A stretch of 64,000 bases of DNA from assembly GCF_008086045.1 (NCBI RefSeq), contig NZ_VSEY01000025.1, forward strand, positions 1-64,000, read 5' to 3'. Each line of letters opens with the position of its first letter. Positions within the stretch are counted from its first letter, which is position 1. The stretch is from Nonomuraea sp. PA05. GTDB taxonomy: Bacteria > Actinomycetota > Actinomycetes > Streptosporangiales > Streptosporangiaceae. The translations under genes were made by a program, and so were the position numbers. The notes under the pieces are model-generated. The model saw nothing but the letters and a program-made list of their open reading frames with translations. It ran no database searches and was not told where the DNA came from. This document shows positions 8,521 through 18,778 of the stretch, piece by piece.

Positions 8521-11450
8521 CCAGCCGGTTGCTCCAGCGCAGCCTGGGGAGCCCCGACTACGACGGGATCAGGCAGGCGCTGCGCGACGACACCTCGACG
8601 CCCGTGATCAGCGCGCGCGGGCTGGAGGTGCGGGTCGCGGTGCTGCCGCTGTTCACCCACGACGGCCGCCAGGCGGTCCGGGTCTCCAGCACGGTGCCGC
8701 TGACGCACGTGCTGGTCGGCGTGGACAGCGCGTCGGGCAGCGACGTGACGCTGCTGGTGCCCGAGGTGGACGCGCCGCGCGCGCTGACCCTGGAGTGCCG
8801 CGACGAGGCGGGCGTGGTGGGCAGCGCACGCGTCACGGTGACGCCGCAGCGCAAGTGGCACGTGTTCGTGGTGCACCACTCGCACCTGGACATCGGCTAC
8901 ACCGACCCGCAGGGCACGGTGCTGCGCCACCACCTCGACTATCTCGACGCGGCGCTGCGGCTGGCCGAGGAGACCGCCTCCTGGCCGGACGACGCGCGGT
9001 TCCGGTGGACGGTCGAGTCGTCGATGCCGGCGCTCCGATGGCTCGACGCCCGGCCGCAGGAGATGGTCGACTCGTTCGCGGCGCTGGCCAGGGCGGGCTC
9101 GATCGAGGTGACGGCGCTGCCGTTCCAGCTTCACACCGAGGCCTGCTCCACGGAGGAGCTGCGCAGGCAGCTCCGCTTCACCTCGCAGCTCGAACGGCGC
9201 TACGGCTTCACCACCAGGTCGGCCATGCACACCGACGTGCCGGGGGCCGTGGTCGGCCTGGTGGACGCGCTCAGCGACGCGGGCGTGCGGTACCTCGCGG
9301 CGGCGCACAACTGGGCGGGCAGGTCCGTGCCCTACCTGCACGGCGGCGACAAGCTGACCCGGCCGTTCCGGTGGCGGGCGCCGAGCGGGAACGAGATCCT
9401 CGTGTGGTTCACGGACACGCCGCACGGGATGGCGTACATGGAGGGCAACACGGTCGGGCTCACCGACTCCTACGAGCTGGCCGACGACCTGCTGCCGCGT
9501 TACCTGTCGGCGCTGGCCACGCGGGGCTACCCGTACGGGCCCGGCACGTTTGGCTGGCAGGGGCCCGACGCGCCGAAGGAGCCGTACGAGCTGGACGTGC
9601 TGCACCTGCGCGTGCAGGGCGCGCACGCCGACAACGCGGGCCCGTCGATCGTGCCCGCGACGATCGCCCGCCGCTGGAACGAGCAGTGGGCCTACCCGCG
9701 CCTGCGCTCGGCCGTGAACAGCGACTTCTTCGAGCACGTCGAGGAGCGCTACCTCGACCGGCTGGCCGTGCACGAGGGCGACTGGACCGACTGGTGGGCC
9801 GACGGGCTCGGCTCGGGCGCGCGTCCGCTCGGCTACGTACGCCGGGCGCAGTCGGCGCTGCGCGTGGCCGAGACGCTGCACACCCTCGCCGGGGTGGACG
9901 CCACCGAGCAGGTGGACGCCGCCTACGACAAGGTCGCCTTGTTCAACGAGCACACCTGGGGCGCGGCCAACCCGTGGGAGGACGCCGAGGAGGCGGGCGA
10001 CTCCGGCGGCCTGCAGTGGACCCGCAAGTCCTCCGGCGCCTACGACGCCCAGGACGACGCCGCCGACCTGCTGCACGCCGGGGTCCGCAGGTTCGCCGCC
10101 GCGCTGTCGGAGTCGGGCGTCGAGGGCGGCGCGCTGGCCTCGTTCGCCGTCTTCAACCCGGGCACGCGGACGCGGACGGACGTCGTGCGCACGTTCCTGC
10201 CGAGGGACGTGGTGGGCGTCGAGGTGCCGATCGCGCTGGTGGACGCCAGGACGGGGCGGACGCTGCCGCATCACGAGGAGTTCGTGGACCCGGACGACTG
10301 GCCGACCCGGCCGATCGGGCGGCACATCCACGCCGTCGTGCCGGATATTTCCGGATACAGCTATGTGCGGGTGGACGTCGTGCCGGGCGAGAGCCAGGCG
10401 CCGGAGCCGGTGGACCTCGATCTCGACGGAGTGATCGAGAACGAGTTCTACCGGGTGGCGTACGACGTCCGCGAGGGCTACATCTCCTCGATCTTCGACA
10501 AGCGGGCGGGCCGGGAGCTGGTCAACACCGACGCCGCCGCCGGCTTCGGCCAGTACGTCTACGATCGGTACGCCACCGCCCCGCACTTCAACCATCTGTC
10601 GGGGCACGTGGGCGCGCACGACCGCACCCTGCTCGGCGACCGCGCCATCGGCACCCACGCCACCATCAAGGAGACCAGGCGCACGGCGGTCGGCGAGAAG
10701 CTGGTCGTGGAGCTGCGCGGCAAGGGCGTCGACTGGATCCGCACCACGGTCGAGCTGCACTACGGCGTGCCGCGCCTCGACCTGACCTACCAGCTCGCCA
10801 AGCAGGGCACCCCCGCCAAGGAGGCCGTCTTCCTGGCCTTCCCCTTCGCCGCCGGCCCGGCCACCGCGTGGGAGCTGACCGGCGGCGTCGGCGGCCCCGG
10901 CGTGCCGAGGGTGCCAGGCTCGGCCGAGTACATGCTGCCGATCAGGCACTGGATCGCCTTCGAGGACCCGGAGCTGACCGTCGCCTGGGTCACCCTGGAG
11001 GCGCCGCTGGTGCAGCTCGGCACCATCCACATGCCGTACGCGCCGTTCCCGCCGACCCTCGACCAGGAGGACGGCACCGTCTACTCCTGGGCGCTCAACA
11101 ACATCTGGGACACCAACTTCCCCGCCCAGCAGCAGGGCGAGACCACGTTCCGCTACGCGGTCGCCTCGCAGGCCGGGCTCTCCGGGAGCCGCCTGGGCGC
11201 GGCGGCGGCCTCGGGGCTGACCGAGCCGTTCGTCGGCGCGCTGATCACCGACAGCCCGGCGAGCGAGGAGACGTACGTGTCCGTCGATCATCCGGACGTC
11301 CTGGTCACGTCCCTGGGCTGGGAGGGGGTGCGGCTGCAGTCGCTGGCCGCCGAGCCGGTCGAGGTCAGGGTGACGCGGCCGGGACACGAGACAGCCGAGG
11401 TCACGCTGCCCGCCTGCGGGGTGGCGGTCGTCAGGGGGACGCGCCAGTGA
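8517..11450 (+). CDS. glycoside hydrolase family 38 (alpha-mannosidase-type)
   Basis: A 977-residue protein of GH38 length. After a short beta-rich N-terminal part, [11 protein letters not shown] (about residues 120-130) is the zinc-binding HxHxDxG motif opening the catalytic barrel. AMHTDVPG (Asp about 240) is where the family has its catalytic nucleophile Asp. C-terminal beta domains follow ([40 protein letters not shown]). No signal peptide is visible, so it should act in the cytoplasm on imported alpha-mannosides or related glycosides. The ATG overlaps the permease stop by ATGA. Specificity within GH38 cannot be read from sequence. Confidence 0.88.
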   Translation: MTSRLLQRSLGSPDYDGIRQALRDDTSTPVISARGLEVRVAVLPLFTHDGRQAVRVSSTVPLTHVLVGVDSASGSDVTLLVPEVDAPRALTLECRDEAGVVGSARVTVTPQRKWHVFVVHHSHLDIGYTDPQGTVLRHHLDYLDAALRLAEETASWPDDARFRWTVESSMPALRWLDARPQEMVDSFAALARAGSIEVTALPFQLHTEACSTEELRRQLRFTSQLERRYGFTTRSAMHTDVPGAVVGLVDALSDAGVRYLAAAHNWAGRSVPYLHGGDKLTRPFRWRAPSGNEILVWFTDTPHGMAYMEGNTVGLTDSYELADDLLPRYLSALATRGYPYGPGTFGWQGPDAPKEPYELDVLHLRVQGAHADNAGPSIVPATIARRWNEQWAYPRLRSAVNSDFFEHVEERYLDRLAVHEGDWTDWWADGLGSGARPLGYVRRAQSALRVAETLHTLAGVDATEQVDAAYDKVALFNEHTWGAANPWEDAEEAGDSGGLQWTRKSSGAYDAQDDAADLLHAGVRRFAAALSESGVEGGALASFAVFNPGTRTRTDVVRTFLPRDVVGVEVPIALVDARTGRTLPHHEEFVDPDDWPTRPIGRHIHAVVPDISGYSYVRVDVVPGESQAPEPVDLDLDGVIENEFYRVAYDVREGYISSIFDKRAGRELVNTDAAAGFGQYVYDRYATAPHFNHLSGHVGAHDRTLLGDRAIGTHATIKETRRTAVGEKLVVELRGKGVDWIRTTVELHYGVPRLDLTYQLAKQGTPAKEAVFLAFPFAAGPATAWELTGGVGGPGVPRVPGSAEYMLPIRHWIAFEDPELTVAWVTLEAPLVQLGTIHMPYAPFPPTLDQEDGTVYSWALNNIWDTNFPAQQQGETTFRYAVASQAGLSGSRLGAAAASGLTEPFVGALITDSPASEETYVSVDHPDVLVTSLGWEGVRLQSLAAEPVEVRVTRPGHETAEVTLPACGVAVVRGTRQ

Positions 11451-12679
11451 AGATCGTCGACATCCGGGCCACCACGGTCGCGGTCCCGCTGGAGGCGCCG
11501 CTGCGGCACAGCAACGGCGCGCACTGGGGCCGGTTCGTCCGCACGATCGTCGAGGTCGAGGCCGACAACGGGCTGGTCGGCCTGGGGGAGATGGGCGGCG
11601 GGGGCGAGAGCGCGGAGTCGGCGTTCCGCGCGCTCAAGCCGTACCTGAAGGACCACGACCCGTTCCAGCTCGAAGCGCTGCGATTCAAGATCGCGAACCC
11701 GACGGCGTCGCTCTACAACAACCGCACCCAGCTCCTGGCCGCCATCGAGTTCGCCTGCCTCGACCTCATCGGCCGGCACCTCGGGGTGCCCGTCTGCGAC
11801 CTGCTCGGCGGGCGGCTGCGGGACGCGGTGCCGTTCGCGTCGTACCTGTTCTTCCGGTACGCCGCCGACGGCCACGGCGAGATCCGCACCCCCGACCAGC
11901 TCGTCGAGCACGCCGGGAAGCTCAAGCGGGAGCACGGGTTCACCGTGCACAAGCTCAAGGGCGGCGTCTTCCCGCCGGACCACGAGCTGGAGTGCTACCG
12001 GGCGCTGGCCGCCGCGTTCCCCGGCGACCGCCTGCGCTACGACCCGAACGCCGTGCTGTCGGTCGCCGAGGGGCTGCGCTTCGGCCGGGCCATCGAGCAC
12101 CTGAACAACGACTACCTGGAGGACCCGGTCTGGGGGCTGGAAGGGCTGCGGGCCGTGCGCGAGCAGGTCAGGGTGCCGCTGGCGACGAACACGGTCGTGG
12201 TCAACTTCGAGCAGCTCGCCTCGAACGTGCTGCGCAGGGCCGCCGACGTGGTGCTGCTCGACACGACGTTCTGGGGCGGGATCAGGCCGTGCGTGAAGGC
12301 GGCGGGCGTGTGCGAGACGTTCCAGCTCGGGGTGGCCGTGCACTCGTCGGGGGAGCTGGGCGTCCAGCTCGCGACCATGCTGCATCTGGGCGCGGTGCTG
12401 CCGAACCTCACCTACGCCGCCGACGCGCACTACCACCAGCTCAGGGACGACGTGATCGAGGGCGGCAAGCTGGCGTACTCGGAGGGCGCCATCGCGGTGC
12501 CCGAGGGGCCGGGGCTGGGGGTGCGGCTGGACCCCGACCGGGTCGCCCGCTACGCCGAGTTCTACCGGGAGACGGGCGGCTATCCCTACGATCGAGACCC
12601 GGGGCGGCCCGGCTGGTACGCGACGGTGCCCAACGAGCGTTTCGCCGATCCGGATATGTCGGTGGAAATCAGGCCATAA
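11447..12679 (+). CDS. enolase-superfamily dehydratase, glucarate-dehydratase-like
   Basis: A 410-residue mandelate racemase/muconate lactonizing enzyme superfamily protein. HKLKGG holds the K-x-K pair (Lys169, Lys171). RYDPN and LEDPVWG give metal ligands, and [12 protein letters not shown] (His299) the general base, arranged as in the GlucD subgroup. It should dehydrate an acid sugar to a 2-keto-3-deoxy acid. The GTG start overlaps the GH38 stop (GTGA). Beside a glycosidase, an aldose-epimerase-like protein and an SDR it suggests a non-phosphorylative oxidation/dehydration route. D-mannonate or D-glucarate are possible substrates, not established. Confidence 0.85.
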   Translation: MKIVDIRATTVAVPLEAPLRHSNGAHWGRFVRTIVEVEADNGLVGLGEMGGGGESAESAFRALKPYLKDHDPFQLEALRFKIANPTASLYNNRTQLLAAIEFACLDLIGRHLGVPVCDLLGGRLRDAVPFASYLFFRYAADGHGEIRTPDQLVEHAGKLKREHGFTVHKLKGGVFPPDHELECYRALAAAFPGDRLRYDPNAVLSVAEGLRFGRAIEHLNNDYLEDPVWGLEGLRAVREQVRVPLATNTVVVNFEQLASNVLRRAADVVLLDTTFWGGIRPCVKAAGVCETFQLGVAVHSSGELGVQLATMLHLGAVLPNLTYAADAHYHQLRDDVIEGGKLAYSEGAIAVPEGPGLGVRLDPDRVARYAEFYRETGGYPYDRDPGRPGWYATVPNERFADPDMSVEIRP

Positions 12680-12688
12680 TTGGGCGGC

Positions 12689-14125
12689 ATGTCTGAAGAG
12701 TCGAAGCCTGCCACCCCTGCCGACAACCTGGTCACCACCTCCCACACCCTTCCGTCGGGAGAGGCGTACACCGCCACGACGGGCACCCTGGTGCTGCGCG
12801 AAGAGGTGACCACGGACGGCAAGTTCGAGGGGTTGCGCCCGAAGGCCGAGGTGTTCGTCACCGCGTACACGATGGCCGGGGCCGACCCGCTGACCAGGCC
12901 GATCACGTTCGCGTTCAACGGCGGGCCCGGGTCGTCCAGCGTGTGGCTGCACCTGGGCGTGCTCGGGCCGCGCCGGGTCGTCATGGGTGACGCGGGGGCG
13001 CTGCTGCCGCCGCCGTACGGGCTGGTGGACAACGAGGAGAGCCTGCTGCGGGAGAGCGACCTGGTCTTCATCGACCCGATCTCCACCGGCTACTCGCGGG
13101 TGGCGGAAGGGGAGAAGGCGGAGCCGTACCACGGCTTCTCCGGCGACCTGGAGTCCATCGGCGAGGTCATCAGGCTGTGGACCACCAGGAACGGGCGGTG
13201 GATGTCGCCCAAGTTCCTGGCCGGCGAGTCGTACGGGACCGTCAGGGCCTCCGGCCTGGCCGAGCACCTGCAGTCGCGCTACGGCATGTACCTCAACGGC
13301 GTGATGCTGATCTCCTCGGTGCTCGACTACATCACCGGCGAGTTCAACGAGGGCAACGACCTGGCCTACGCCCTTTACCTGCCGACGTACGCGGCCATCG
13401 CGCACCACCACGGGCTGCACGGGGACCGGCCGCTGGCCGACGTGCTGCGCGAGGCCGAGGCGTACGCCGACCGCGACTACCTGTGGGCGCTGGCCCGCGG
13501 CAACCGCCTGTCGGCGGAGGAGCGCTCGGCCGCGGTCGCCAGGGTCGCGGCGCTGACCGGGCTCAGCGAGGACTACGTGGACCGGGTCAACCTGCGCATC
13601 GAGCACATCCGCTTCTTCACCGAGGTGCTGCGCCCGCGCCGCCAGATCGTCGGCAGGCTCGACGGGCGGTTCACCGGCTGGGACCCCGACGCGGGCCGCG
13701 AGCACTTCACCACCGACCCCAGCATGGACGCCATCATGGGGCCCTACAGCGCGGCACTCAACCACTACCTGCGCACCGAGCTGGGCTACGCCAACGACCT
13801 GCCGTACGAGATCCTCACCTCGCGCGTGCAGCCGTGGTCGTACCAGGAGTTCGAGAACGCGCACGTGCAGGTGGCCTCCCGCCTGGCCGCCGCCATGCGG
13901 GTCAACCCGCACCTGCGGGTGCACGTGGCCTGCGGCTACCACGACGGCGCCACCCCGTACTTCGCGGCCGAGCACACCTTCGCCCACCTTGCCGTGCCCG
14001 CCGAGCTGGCCGGCAACGTCGAGTTCAAGTACTACGAGGCCGGCCACATGATGTACGTGCACGAGCCCAGCAGGCTCCAGCAGTCAGCCGACCTCGCGGC
14101 CTTCGTGCGCGGCGAGCAGGCCTGA
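12689..14125 (+). CDS. S10-family serine carboxypeptidase-like protein
   Basis: A 478-residue alpha/beta hydrolase. FAFNGGPGSSSVWLHLGVLG is the S10 oxyanion-hole region, GESYG carries the nucleophile (Ser181), CGYHDGATPYFAAEH holds the catalytic Asp and EAGHMMYVHEP the His. No signal peptide is seen, so it is probably cytoplasmic, as in many bacterial S10 relatives. It starts 9 bp after the dehydratase gene and may be the last gene of the sugar operon, though a peptidase has no obvious role there. Its 3' end is duplicated in the downstream gap (14096-14198). Confidence 0.85.
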   Translation: MSEESKPATPADNLVTTSHTLPSGEAYTATTGTLVLREEVTTDGKFEGLRPKAEVFVTAYTMAGADPLTRPITFAFNGGPGSSSVWLHLGVLGPRRVVMGDAGALLPPPYGLVDNEESLLRESDLVFIDPISTGYSRVAEGEKAEPYHGFSGDLESIGEVIRLWTTRNGRWMSPKFLAGESYGTVRASGLAEHLQSRYGMYLNGVMLISSVLDYITGEFNEGNDLAYALYLPTYAAIAHHHGLHGDRPLADVLREAEAYADRDYLWALARGNRLSAEERSAAVARVAALTGLSEDYVDRVNLRIEHIRFFTEVLRPRRQIVGRLDGRFTGWDPDAGREHFTTDPSMDAIMGPYSAALNHYLRTELGYANDLPYEILTSRVQPWSYQEFENAHVQVASRLAAAMRVNPHLRVHVACGYHDGATPYFAAEHTFAHLAVPAELAGNVEFKYYEAGHMMYVHEPSRLQQSADLAAFVRGEQA

Positions 14126-14198
14126 GACTCAGCCCGTCCTGCGGCGAGCAGGCCTGAGACTCAGCCTGTCTGGCGGCCTTCGTGCGCGGCGAGCAGGC
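14096..14198. repeat. duplicated gene 3' end (direct repeats)
   Basis: The last coding bases of the S10 peptidase gene (26 bp, 14096-14121) recur at 14173-14198 inside the 3' end of the convergent lipoprotein gene. A nested 24-bp repeat spanning the stop codon occurs at 14111-14134 and 14143-14166. Each nested copy carries CTGAG-A-CTCAG, a small hairpin. Confidence 0.85.
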
Positions 14199-15081
14199 GT
14201 GCGGCCCGTTCGAGGCGCTGCTTGAGGTTCGCGCGCAGGGCGGCGAACCGCTCGGGGTTGTCGCGGACGACGGCCCGCTGCAGATCGGCGTCGGCCGCGT
14301 ACCAGGCGGCGACCAGGCCGGACGACCACTTGCACATGGTGTCGGCGGTCGCGGTCTGCTTCTCCTCCTCGGTCACGGCCGGCTCGTCGAGGTCCCAGCG
14401 GCTGTCGGCGATGGCCGCCTCCGGCGCAGGATACGTATGCCCTGCCCGGCCCATGCACGACGACCAGCGCTTGACCGCGGCGGTGACCGACGGGTGCTTG
14501 GCGGCCTGCTCAAGCGTGAGCGAGTCCTGGAGGGCCAGCCACGGCCAGTCCGCCTTGCGCACCCCCTTGTCCAGGAAGAGCGTCGCGCGGTCCAGGCAGC
14601 CGCGGTCGGCGGCGGTGCCGTACAGGCGGTGACGGGTGCGTTTGGGCAGCTTGCCCGCCCAGGTGCCGGTGGTGTCGGGCGACGGCGGCCTGGCCAGGTG
14701 GTAGCCGCTGCTCCTGGCCGCCCCGGTGTCGGTGACGCCGTAGCGGCGGGAGTTGCCCGGATCGACCGCGGCCAGCATGGACGGGTCCTCGGCGGGCGGG
14801 GAGATGGCGATGCCCTGCTTGCGCATGCACCGCACGACGAGACGGTTGTGGGCGTTGCCCAGGACGGCCCGCTGCTGGGGAGTGGTCTTGTAGGCGTCGA
14901 ACGGCAGCACCAGCTCCGAGACGGAGGCGACGCCCCGTACGGGCGCCGGTGGCGCGGGCTGGTCGGCGCCGCAGGCCGCGGTCGTCGTGATCAGCAACAG
15001 CGTGCTCGCGAGAAAGCCGCGGCAGCCGGTTTCCGGCGGCCAAGCCCGGAAACCGGCACTCCCCTTAATGCTCAGTGGCAC
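14161..15081 (-). CDS. hypothetical secreted or lipoprotein
   Basis: A 306-residue protein with an N-terminal hydrophobic segment ending ITTTAAC (Cys37), a weak lipobox. The mature part has scattered Cys (RCMRKQG, DRGCLDR, WSSCMGRAG, DTMCKW) and Trp/Arg-rich helices, a style common in uncharacterised actinomycete lipoproteins. I do not recognise a domain. The GTG start lies 10 bp inside the upstream I36-type gene with no good ribosome binding site, so coupled translation is likely. Its last codons lie within the repeat at 14173-14198. Confidence 0.65.
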   Translation of the reverse strand: MPLSIKGSAGFRAWPPETGCRGFLASTLLLITTTAACGADQPAPPAPVRGVASVSELVLPFDAYKTTPQQRAVLGNAHNRLVVRCMRKQGIAISPPAEDPSMLAAVDPGNSRRYGVTDTGAARSSGYHLARPPSPDTTGTWAGKLPKRTRHRLYGTAADRGCLDRATLFLDKGVRKADWPWLALQDSLTLEQAAKHPSVTAAVKRWSSCMGRAGHTYPAPEAAIADSRWDLDEPAVTEEEKQTATADTMCKWSSGLVAAWYAADADLQRAVVRDNPERFAALRANLKQRLERAARLLAAHEGRQTG

Positions 15082-15491
15082 CAGATGTCGATCGCGCTGG
15101 TGCGGTTGTTTCCGATGGCGTTGTTGGCCAGGAAACCGTCGTTCGAATTGTGGGTGAACGTGCTGTGGGCGCCGGTGTAACCGGGGTGCTGCCAGAGGGT
15201 GGCGCTGCAGCCGACGCGGTTCCTGATCGAGCTGGTCTCGTTGTTCATGCTGTGCCAGGAGTTGCTGAAGTCCCAGTTCAGCCAGTTGTTGTCCTCGAGG
15301 TTGGAGTCGTCCTTGACGAAGTCCCGCCAGTGGTCGACCTGACCGCGGTTGTAGTCGAATCCGGCGTACAGGCAGACGCGACCTCCGTAGCAGGTCGAGC
15401 GGGGGCTCGCCGCCGCGGTGGCGGCGGGCGCCACCACGGCCAGCATCGCGGCCGCGGCGACGAAGCCGGCGGCCTTCTTGAATAGCCTCAC
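15072..15491 (-). CDS. peptidase inhibitor I36-like secreted protein
   Basis: A 139-residue protein with a signal peptide (FKKAAGFVAAAAMLAVVAP, cleavage after about residue 27) and a small Cys-containing beta domain: CLYAGFDYNRGQ, SSIRNRVGCSATLWQHPGY, then DIWCH. This is the beta/gamma-crystallin-like fold of inhibitor family I36 (SMPI-like), common in Streptomyces and relatives. GTG 15491 is chosen because GAGGAGAGACCT precedes it. It is probably co-transcribed with the downstream lipoprotein, which it overlaps. Confidence 0.8.
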   Translation of the reverse strand: MRLFKKAAGFVAAAAMLAVVAPAATAAASPRSTCYGGRVCLYAGFDYNRGQVDHWRDFVKDDSNLEDNNWLNWDFSNSWHSMNNETSSIRNRVGCSATLWQHPGYTGAHSTFTHNSNDGFLANNAIGNNRTSAIDIWCH

Positions 15492-15742
15492 AGGTCTCTC
15501 CTCGATCGGTGAGTCATTTCGACCTCGTAACTTAGCGTGCGGAATCGAACACGAGTCGTCGTGACTCGCCGATCCATTGAAGGCTTCGCGCCCGGGTGAG
15601 GGTCGCGTGCCCGGCCCGCCAGACCCACTCGTATCAGTGCGGTGACCTGGGAGTTCGTCGCATTGACGCAACTGTTGCCACCTCGGGTGGACGCACGGAG
15701 GAACCCGTGACCCATTCGAGGGGCAGTTATTTCGAAGTTTGT

Positions 15743-16531
15743 TTATTCGGGCAGCGCCGCCGGATTCCTGGCCAGCAGCCCGCCGTCCACGCGGTGCTCG
15801 GCGCCCGTGATGAACGACGAGCGCGGCCCCGCCAGGAACGCCACCAGCTCGGCCACCTCCTCCGGCCGGCCGACGCGGCCCAGCGGGTGCGCCTTGCCCC
15901 ACTGCGCGACCTGCTCGTCCTGCGACAGCTCGCCGCGCCACAGGTCCGCCGCCCAGCGCAGCATGGGGGTGTCCACCGAGCCGGGGCAGACCGCGTTGAC
16001 CCGGACGCCGTCGGCGGCGTGGTCGAGCGCCATGGCCCGCACCAGGCCGTTCAGCGCGGCCTTGCTGGTGCTGTAGGCGGCCACCTGCGCCTGCGAGGCG
16101 AACGCCTGCACCGACGAGACGACCACGATGGAGCCGCCGCCACGCTCACGCAGCTTCGGCACGGCGGCCTTGCAGGTGAGGTAGACGCCCTTGAGGTTGA
16201 TGTCCATCACCTCGTCCCAGACGTCCTCGGGGGTGTCCTCGACGGTGCCGTAACGCTGCACGCCGGCGCAGGTCACCACCACGTCGAGGCCGCCGTACCG
16301 GGTGACGGCCAGGTCCACCAGGTCGCGCAGCTCACCGGCTCTGCGCACGTCGGCGATCCGGCCCGTGACGCGCTCGCCGTCCTGCTCGGCCTCCTTGTCC
16401 ACGCCGCAGAACACCACGCGCGCGCCGCCGGCGGCCAGCCGGTCCACCACTGCGCGCCCGATGCCCGTCGACCCGCCCGTGACCAGCGCCACCTTGCCGT
16501 CGAAGCCGTCGAAGCCGTCGAACTCGCTCAT
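15743..16531 (-). CDS. SDR-family oxidoreductase
   Basis: A 262-residue classical short-chain dehydrogenase. TGGSTGIG is the nucleotide-binding motif, followed by CAG, VSSVQAF and the catalytic YSTSK, and the C-terminal [15 protein letters not shown]. An FDG triplet repeated near residues 4-11 comes from a small DNA tandem repeat. The ATG overlaps the preceding stop (ATGA), so it is the third gene of the minus-strand operon controlled from 18699-18715. In this context it may oxidise the released sugar to a lactone; the substrate is inferred. Confidence 0.88.
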   Translation of the reverse strand: MSEFDGFDGFDGKVALVTGGSTGIGRAVVDRLAAGGARVVFCGVDKEAEQDGERVTGRIADVRRAGELRDLVDLAVTRYGGLDVVVTCAGVQRYGTVEDTPEDVWDEVMDINLKGVYLTCKAAVPKLRERGGGSIVVVSSVQAFASQAQVAAYSTSKAALNGLVRAMALDHAADGVRVNAVCPGSVDTPMLRWAADLWRGELSQDEQVAQWGKAHPLGRVGRPEEVAELVAFLAGPRSSFITGAEHRVDGGLLARNPAALPE

Positions 16532-17535
16532 TCCACTACCTCCGCGCGCAACCTCAGCACCTTCGTCTCGCGGGGCTCCAGGACGAGGGCCGTGCCGTTC
16601 GCGACGGCGGCTGCCAAACCGTCGGTCGGCATGCCCGCGAACGGCTCCAGCCCCACCGTGTAGGCCCGTCCCCACCACGGGTAGCCGGTGGACGCGCCGA
16701 GCTCCTGCCACATCCACAGGTACGGCAGCACCGTCGCATCCCAGGTCACCCGCATACCGATATCCCCCGATATTTCGTACCAACCCTCATCGCCGAAGCC
16801 GGTCAGGTAGACGATGTCGCTCGGCGCACCGGGCTCCGGCACCACGCTCAGATCCGTCTCACCGCCCCCGTGCGCGGGCACCACGGGCCATGGCCCGCCC
16901 GCCCGCACCCTGCGCTCCGGGGGGTTGATCGCGCTCTCGTGCGGGATCACGGTGACGCCCTCGGGCAGCCTGATCCGGGCTCCGGGGCGCAGGAACGGTG
17001 CGCCGTACACGATGTGCTGCCCCCACATGGCGTGCAGCCGCAGGCCCGACTCGTTCGTGGCCCGCCCCTCGACCTCCAGCGCCGCCGTTCCCGACCGCAA
17101 CCGGAAGATCTTCTCCATCCGGTACGGCAGCCGCCGCGTCCGCACGCTCAGCCGTACCGCGACCTCCTCGGGGGAGTCGGCCACGACCTCGCACTCCCAC
17201 GGCAGCCCGGCCACCTCGCCGTGCTGCGCCAGCCGCGCGCCCCGGTACTCGCTGGGCGCGCCGCCGCTGGGGAAGATCTCCTGCCAGCCGCCCTCGTAGT
17301 GGTCGATGAACTGGGCGACGTCGTCCGCGGCGCCCTGGAGGTGGTCGCGGGGGTCGCGCAGGCCCTGCGGGGCCAGCCAGACGAAGTCGGTGTCGGTGGG
17401 CTTGTGCAGCAGCTCCACCACGTCACCGCCCTTGCCGGGCAGCACGGTCACCCGCAGCCGCTCGTTCTCCAGGGTGACCGCCCGCAGCCCGTCGATGGTG
17501 CCGTGCCGCAGCCGGGCCGCCCAGTTGCGCCTCAT
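16528..17535 (-). CDS. aldose 1-epimerase-like protein (galactose-mutarotase fold)
   Basis: A 335-residue protein with features of the galactose-mutarotase superfamily: [19 protein letters not shown] at the N-terminus, [24 protein letters not shown], and [20 protein letters not shown] then LEPF near the end. Sugar isomerisation or sugar binding is likely; it could also belong to one of the DUF families of this fold. Both ends overlap neighbours by ATGA, so it is the middle gene of a tightly coupled operon. Confidence 0.75.
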   Translation of the reverse strand: MRRNWAARLRHGTIDGLRAVTLENERLRVTVLPGKGGDVVELLHKPTDTDFVWLAPQGLRDPRDHLQGAADDVAQFIDHYEGGWQEIFPSGGAPSEYRGARLAQHGEVAGLPWECEVVADSPEEVAVRLSVRTRRLPYRMEKIFRLRSGTAALEVEGRATNESGLRLHAMWGQHIVYGAPFLRPGARIRLPEGVTVIPHESAINPPERRVRAGGPWPVVPAHGGGETDLSVVPEPGAPSDIVYLTGFGDEGWYEISGDIGMRVTWDATVLPYLWMWQELGASTGYPWWGRAYTVGLEPFAGMPTDGLAAAVANGTALVLEPRETKVLRLRAEVVE

Positions 17536-18665
17536 CCGAACGTCACGTCCAGGAACCTCGGCCGGTAGATGGTGACGTCGCGGTAGTGGTCGGTGTTGAC
17601 GAAGCTGTTGACGTTGTACGACACCACGAGCCCCGGCCCGTCGATCTCGGGGTGCGCGTGCGCGTTGTAGGTGAAGACGTTCCCGCTCGTCTCGGGCGTC
17701 GTGTAGACGTGCTGCTTGCCGGTGAACGGCCCGAAGGGGGAGCAGGAGGAGTAGGCCACGATGTTCGGGCTCAGCACCTCGGTCGTGTCGTGCGTGATCA
17801 GCACGTAGCCGTCGCCGACGCGGCTGACGCTGTACTCGTTGGCCACCCCGCTCATCACCCGCGCGGAGTCGGCCTCGTTCGCCGACCAGGCGCCGTCGGC
17901 CTTGAGGTACTCCCACCGGCCCAGCAGGCTCTGGCCCTTGACCCTGGCGACGTGCATGTACTTGGGCGAGCCGAGGTCCTCGACGCCGTAGACGTAGGTG
18001 TAGCCGCCGTCCTTCAGGATGCCCGAGGCCCACGCGACGCCGTGCCCGCTCGGCAGGTCGTGCACGCTGACCGGCCGTTCGAGCCGCCCAGGCGCGAACC
18101 TGGCCACCACGTTGCGGTGCCAGCGCCAGTCCCAGGCGCCCGTGCCGAACCGCTCGTACTCCTGGTAGGTGACCTCGACCATGCCGCCGGCGAGGGTCGC
18201 GTCACCGGCCCAGTACCAGTGCTTGCCGTCGCGCGGCGGCATCACGGCCGTCGGCTTCTCGGCGGTGCCGTCGTGGATGGTGGACAGGCGCCCGTCGCGC
18301 TCGACGGCGAAGGAGTTGTTCAGGAACACCGTCGTGCCGCCCTCCTCGACCACCGGCGGCCGGGACCCGTCCGGGTTGACCTGGCCGAGGAAGGTGTCGG
18401 AGAACACCCAGAGCTCCTTGCCGCTGGGCAGCTTGAGCGAGTAGGTGCCGTCGGCGCCCGTCCAGTCGTCCAGGCGGCTGTTGTCGTTGCCGTAGTTGGT
18501 GAACAGGCTGGTCAGCCGGGCGTCGGTGGTGGCGGTCCGTACGGTCGGGGCGCAGGCGGCCGTGGCGACCTGCTGGTGGGCGGCCCAGGCGGCGGGCTGA
18601 GGCACGGCTGTGAAGCCGATCAACGCGATGGCGAGGGGTGCCAGGGCGGTGCGGAATCGCGTCAT
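17532..18665 (-). CDS. secreted beta-propeller-like glycoside-active protein (DUF4185/DUF5005-like)
   Basis: A 377-residue secreted protein with a signal peptide (ALAPLAIALIGFTAVPQPAAWA) followed by blade-like repeats: LWVFSDTFLGQVNPDGSR, HWYWAGDATLAGG, GVAWASGILKDGGYTYVYG, YVLITHDT, GLVVSYNVNSF. These resemble DUF4185/DUF5005 and GH43-like five-bladed propellers acting on polysaccharides. The exact family is uncertain. ATG 18665 has AGGA 7 bp upstream; GTG 18668 is an alternative. It is the first gene of the minus-strand operon, behind the second operator copy, so it may release the sugar imported by the system at 5616-8520. Confidence 0.7.
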   Translation of the reverse strand: MTRFRTALAPLAIALIGFTAVPQPAAWAAHQQVATAACAPTVRTATTDARLTSLFTNYGNDNSRLDDWTGADGTYSLKLPSGKELWVFSDTFLGQVNPDGSRPPVVEEGGTTVFLNNSFAVERDGRLSTIHDGTAEKPTAVMPPRDGKHWYWAGDATLAGGMVEVTYQEYERFGTGAWDWRWHRNVVARFAPGRLERPVSVHDLPSGHGVAWASGILKDGGYTYVYGVEDLGSPKYMHVARVKGQSLLGRWEYLKADGAWSANEADSARVMSGVANEYSVSRVGDGYVLITHDTTEVLSPNIVAYSSCSPFGPFTGKQHVYTTPETSGNVFTYNAHAHPEIDGPGLVVSYNVNSFVNTDHYRDVTIYRPRFLDVTFG

Positions 18666-18698
18666 CACACGTCCTAGGGGGAGGGGTTCCCTACAGTT

Positions 18699-18715
18699 CT
18701 AGTCATTAGATCACT
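18699..18715 (-). promoter_or_regulatory. candidate GntR operator (copy 2)
   Basis: On the minus strand the sequence AAGTGATCTAATGACTA matches 15 of 17 positions of the palindrome before the GntR gene (4879-4895, read on the same strand). It lies about 34 bp upstream of the secreted propeller gene, where a repressor would block the minus-strand operon. Confidence 0.7.
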
Positions 18716-18778
18716 TACTGTCCAGGGCCCGGCGATATTGGGATGCCACGCCGCTGACTCGTTCGTTAACCTGCCGGG

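Noticed and set aside
8514-14062. Very long minus-strand frames opposite GH38, the dehydratase and S10 genes
   Set aside because: Antisense shadows created by GC-rich third positions; the plus-strand genes have intact catalytic motifs.
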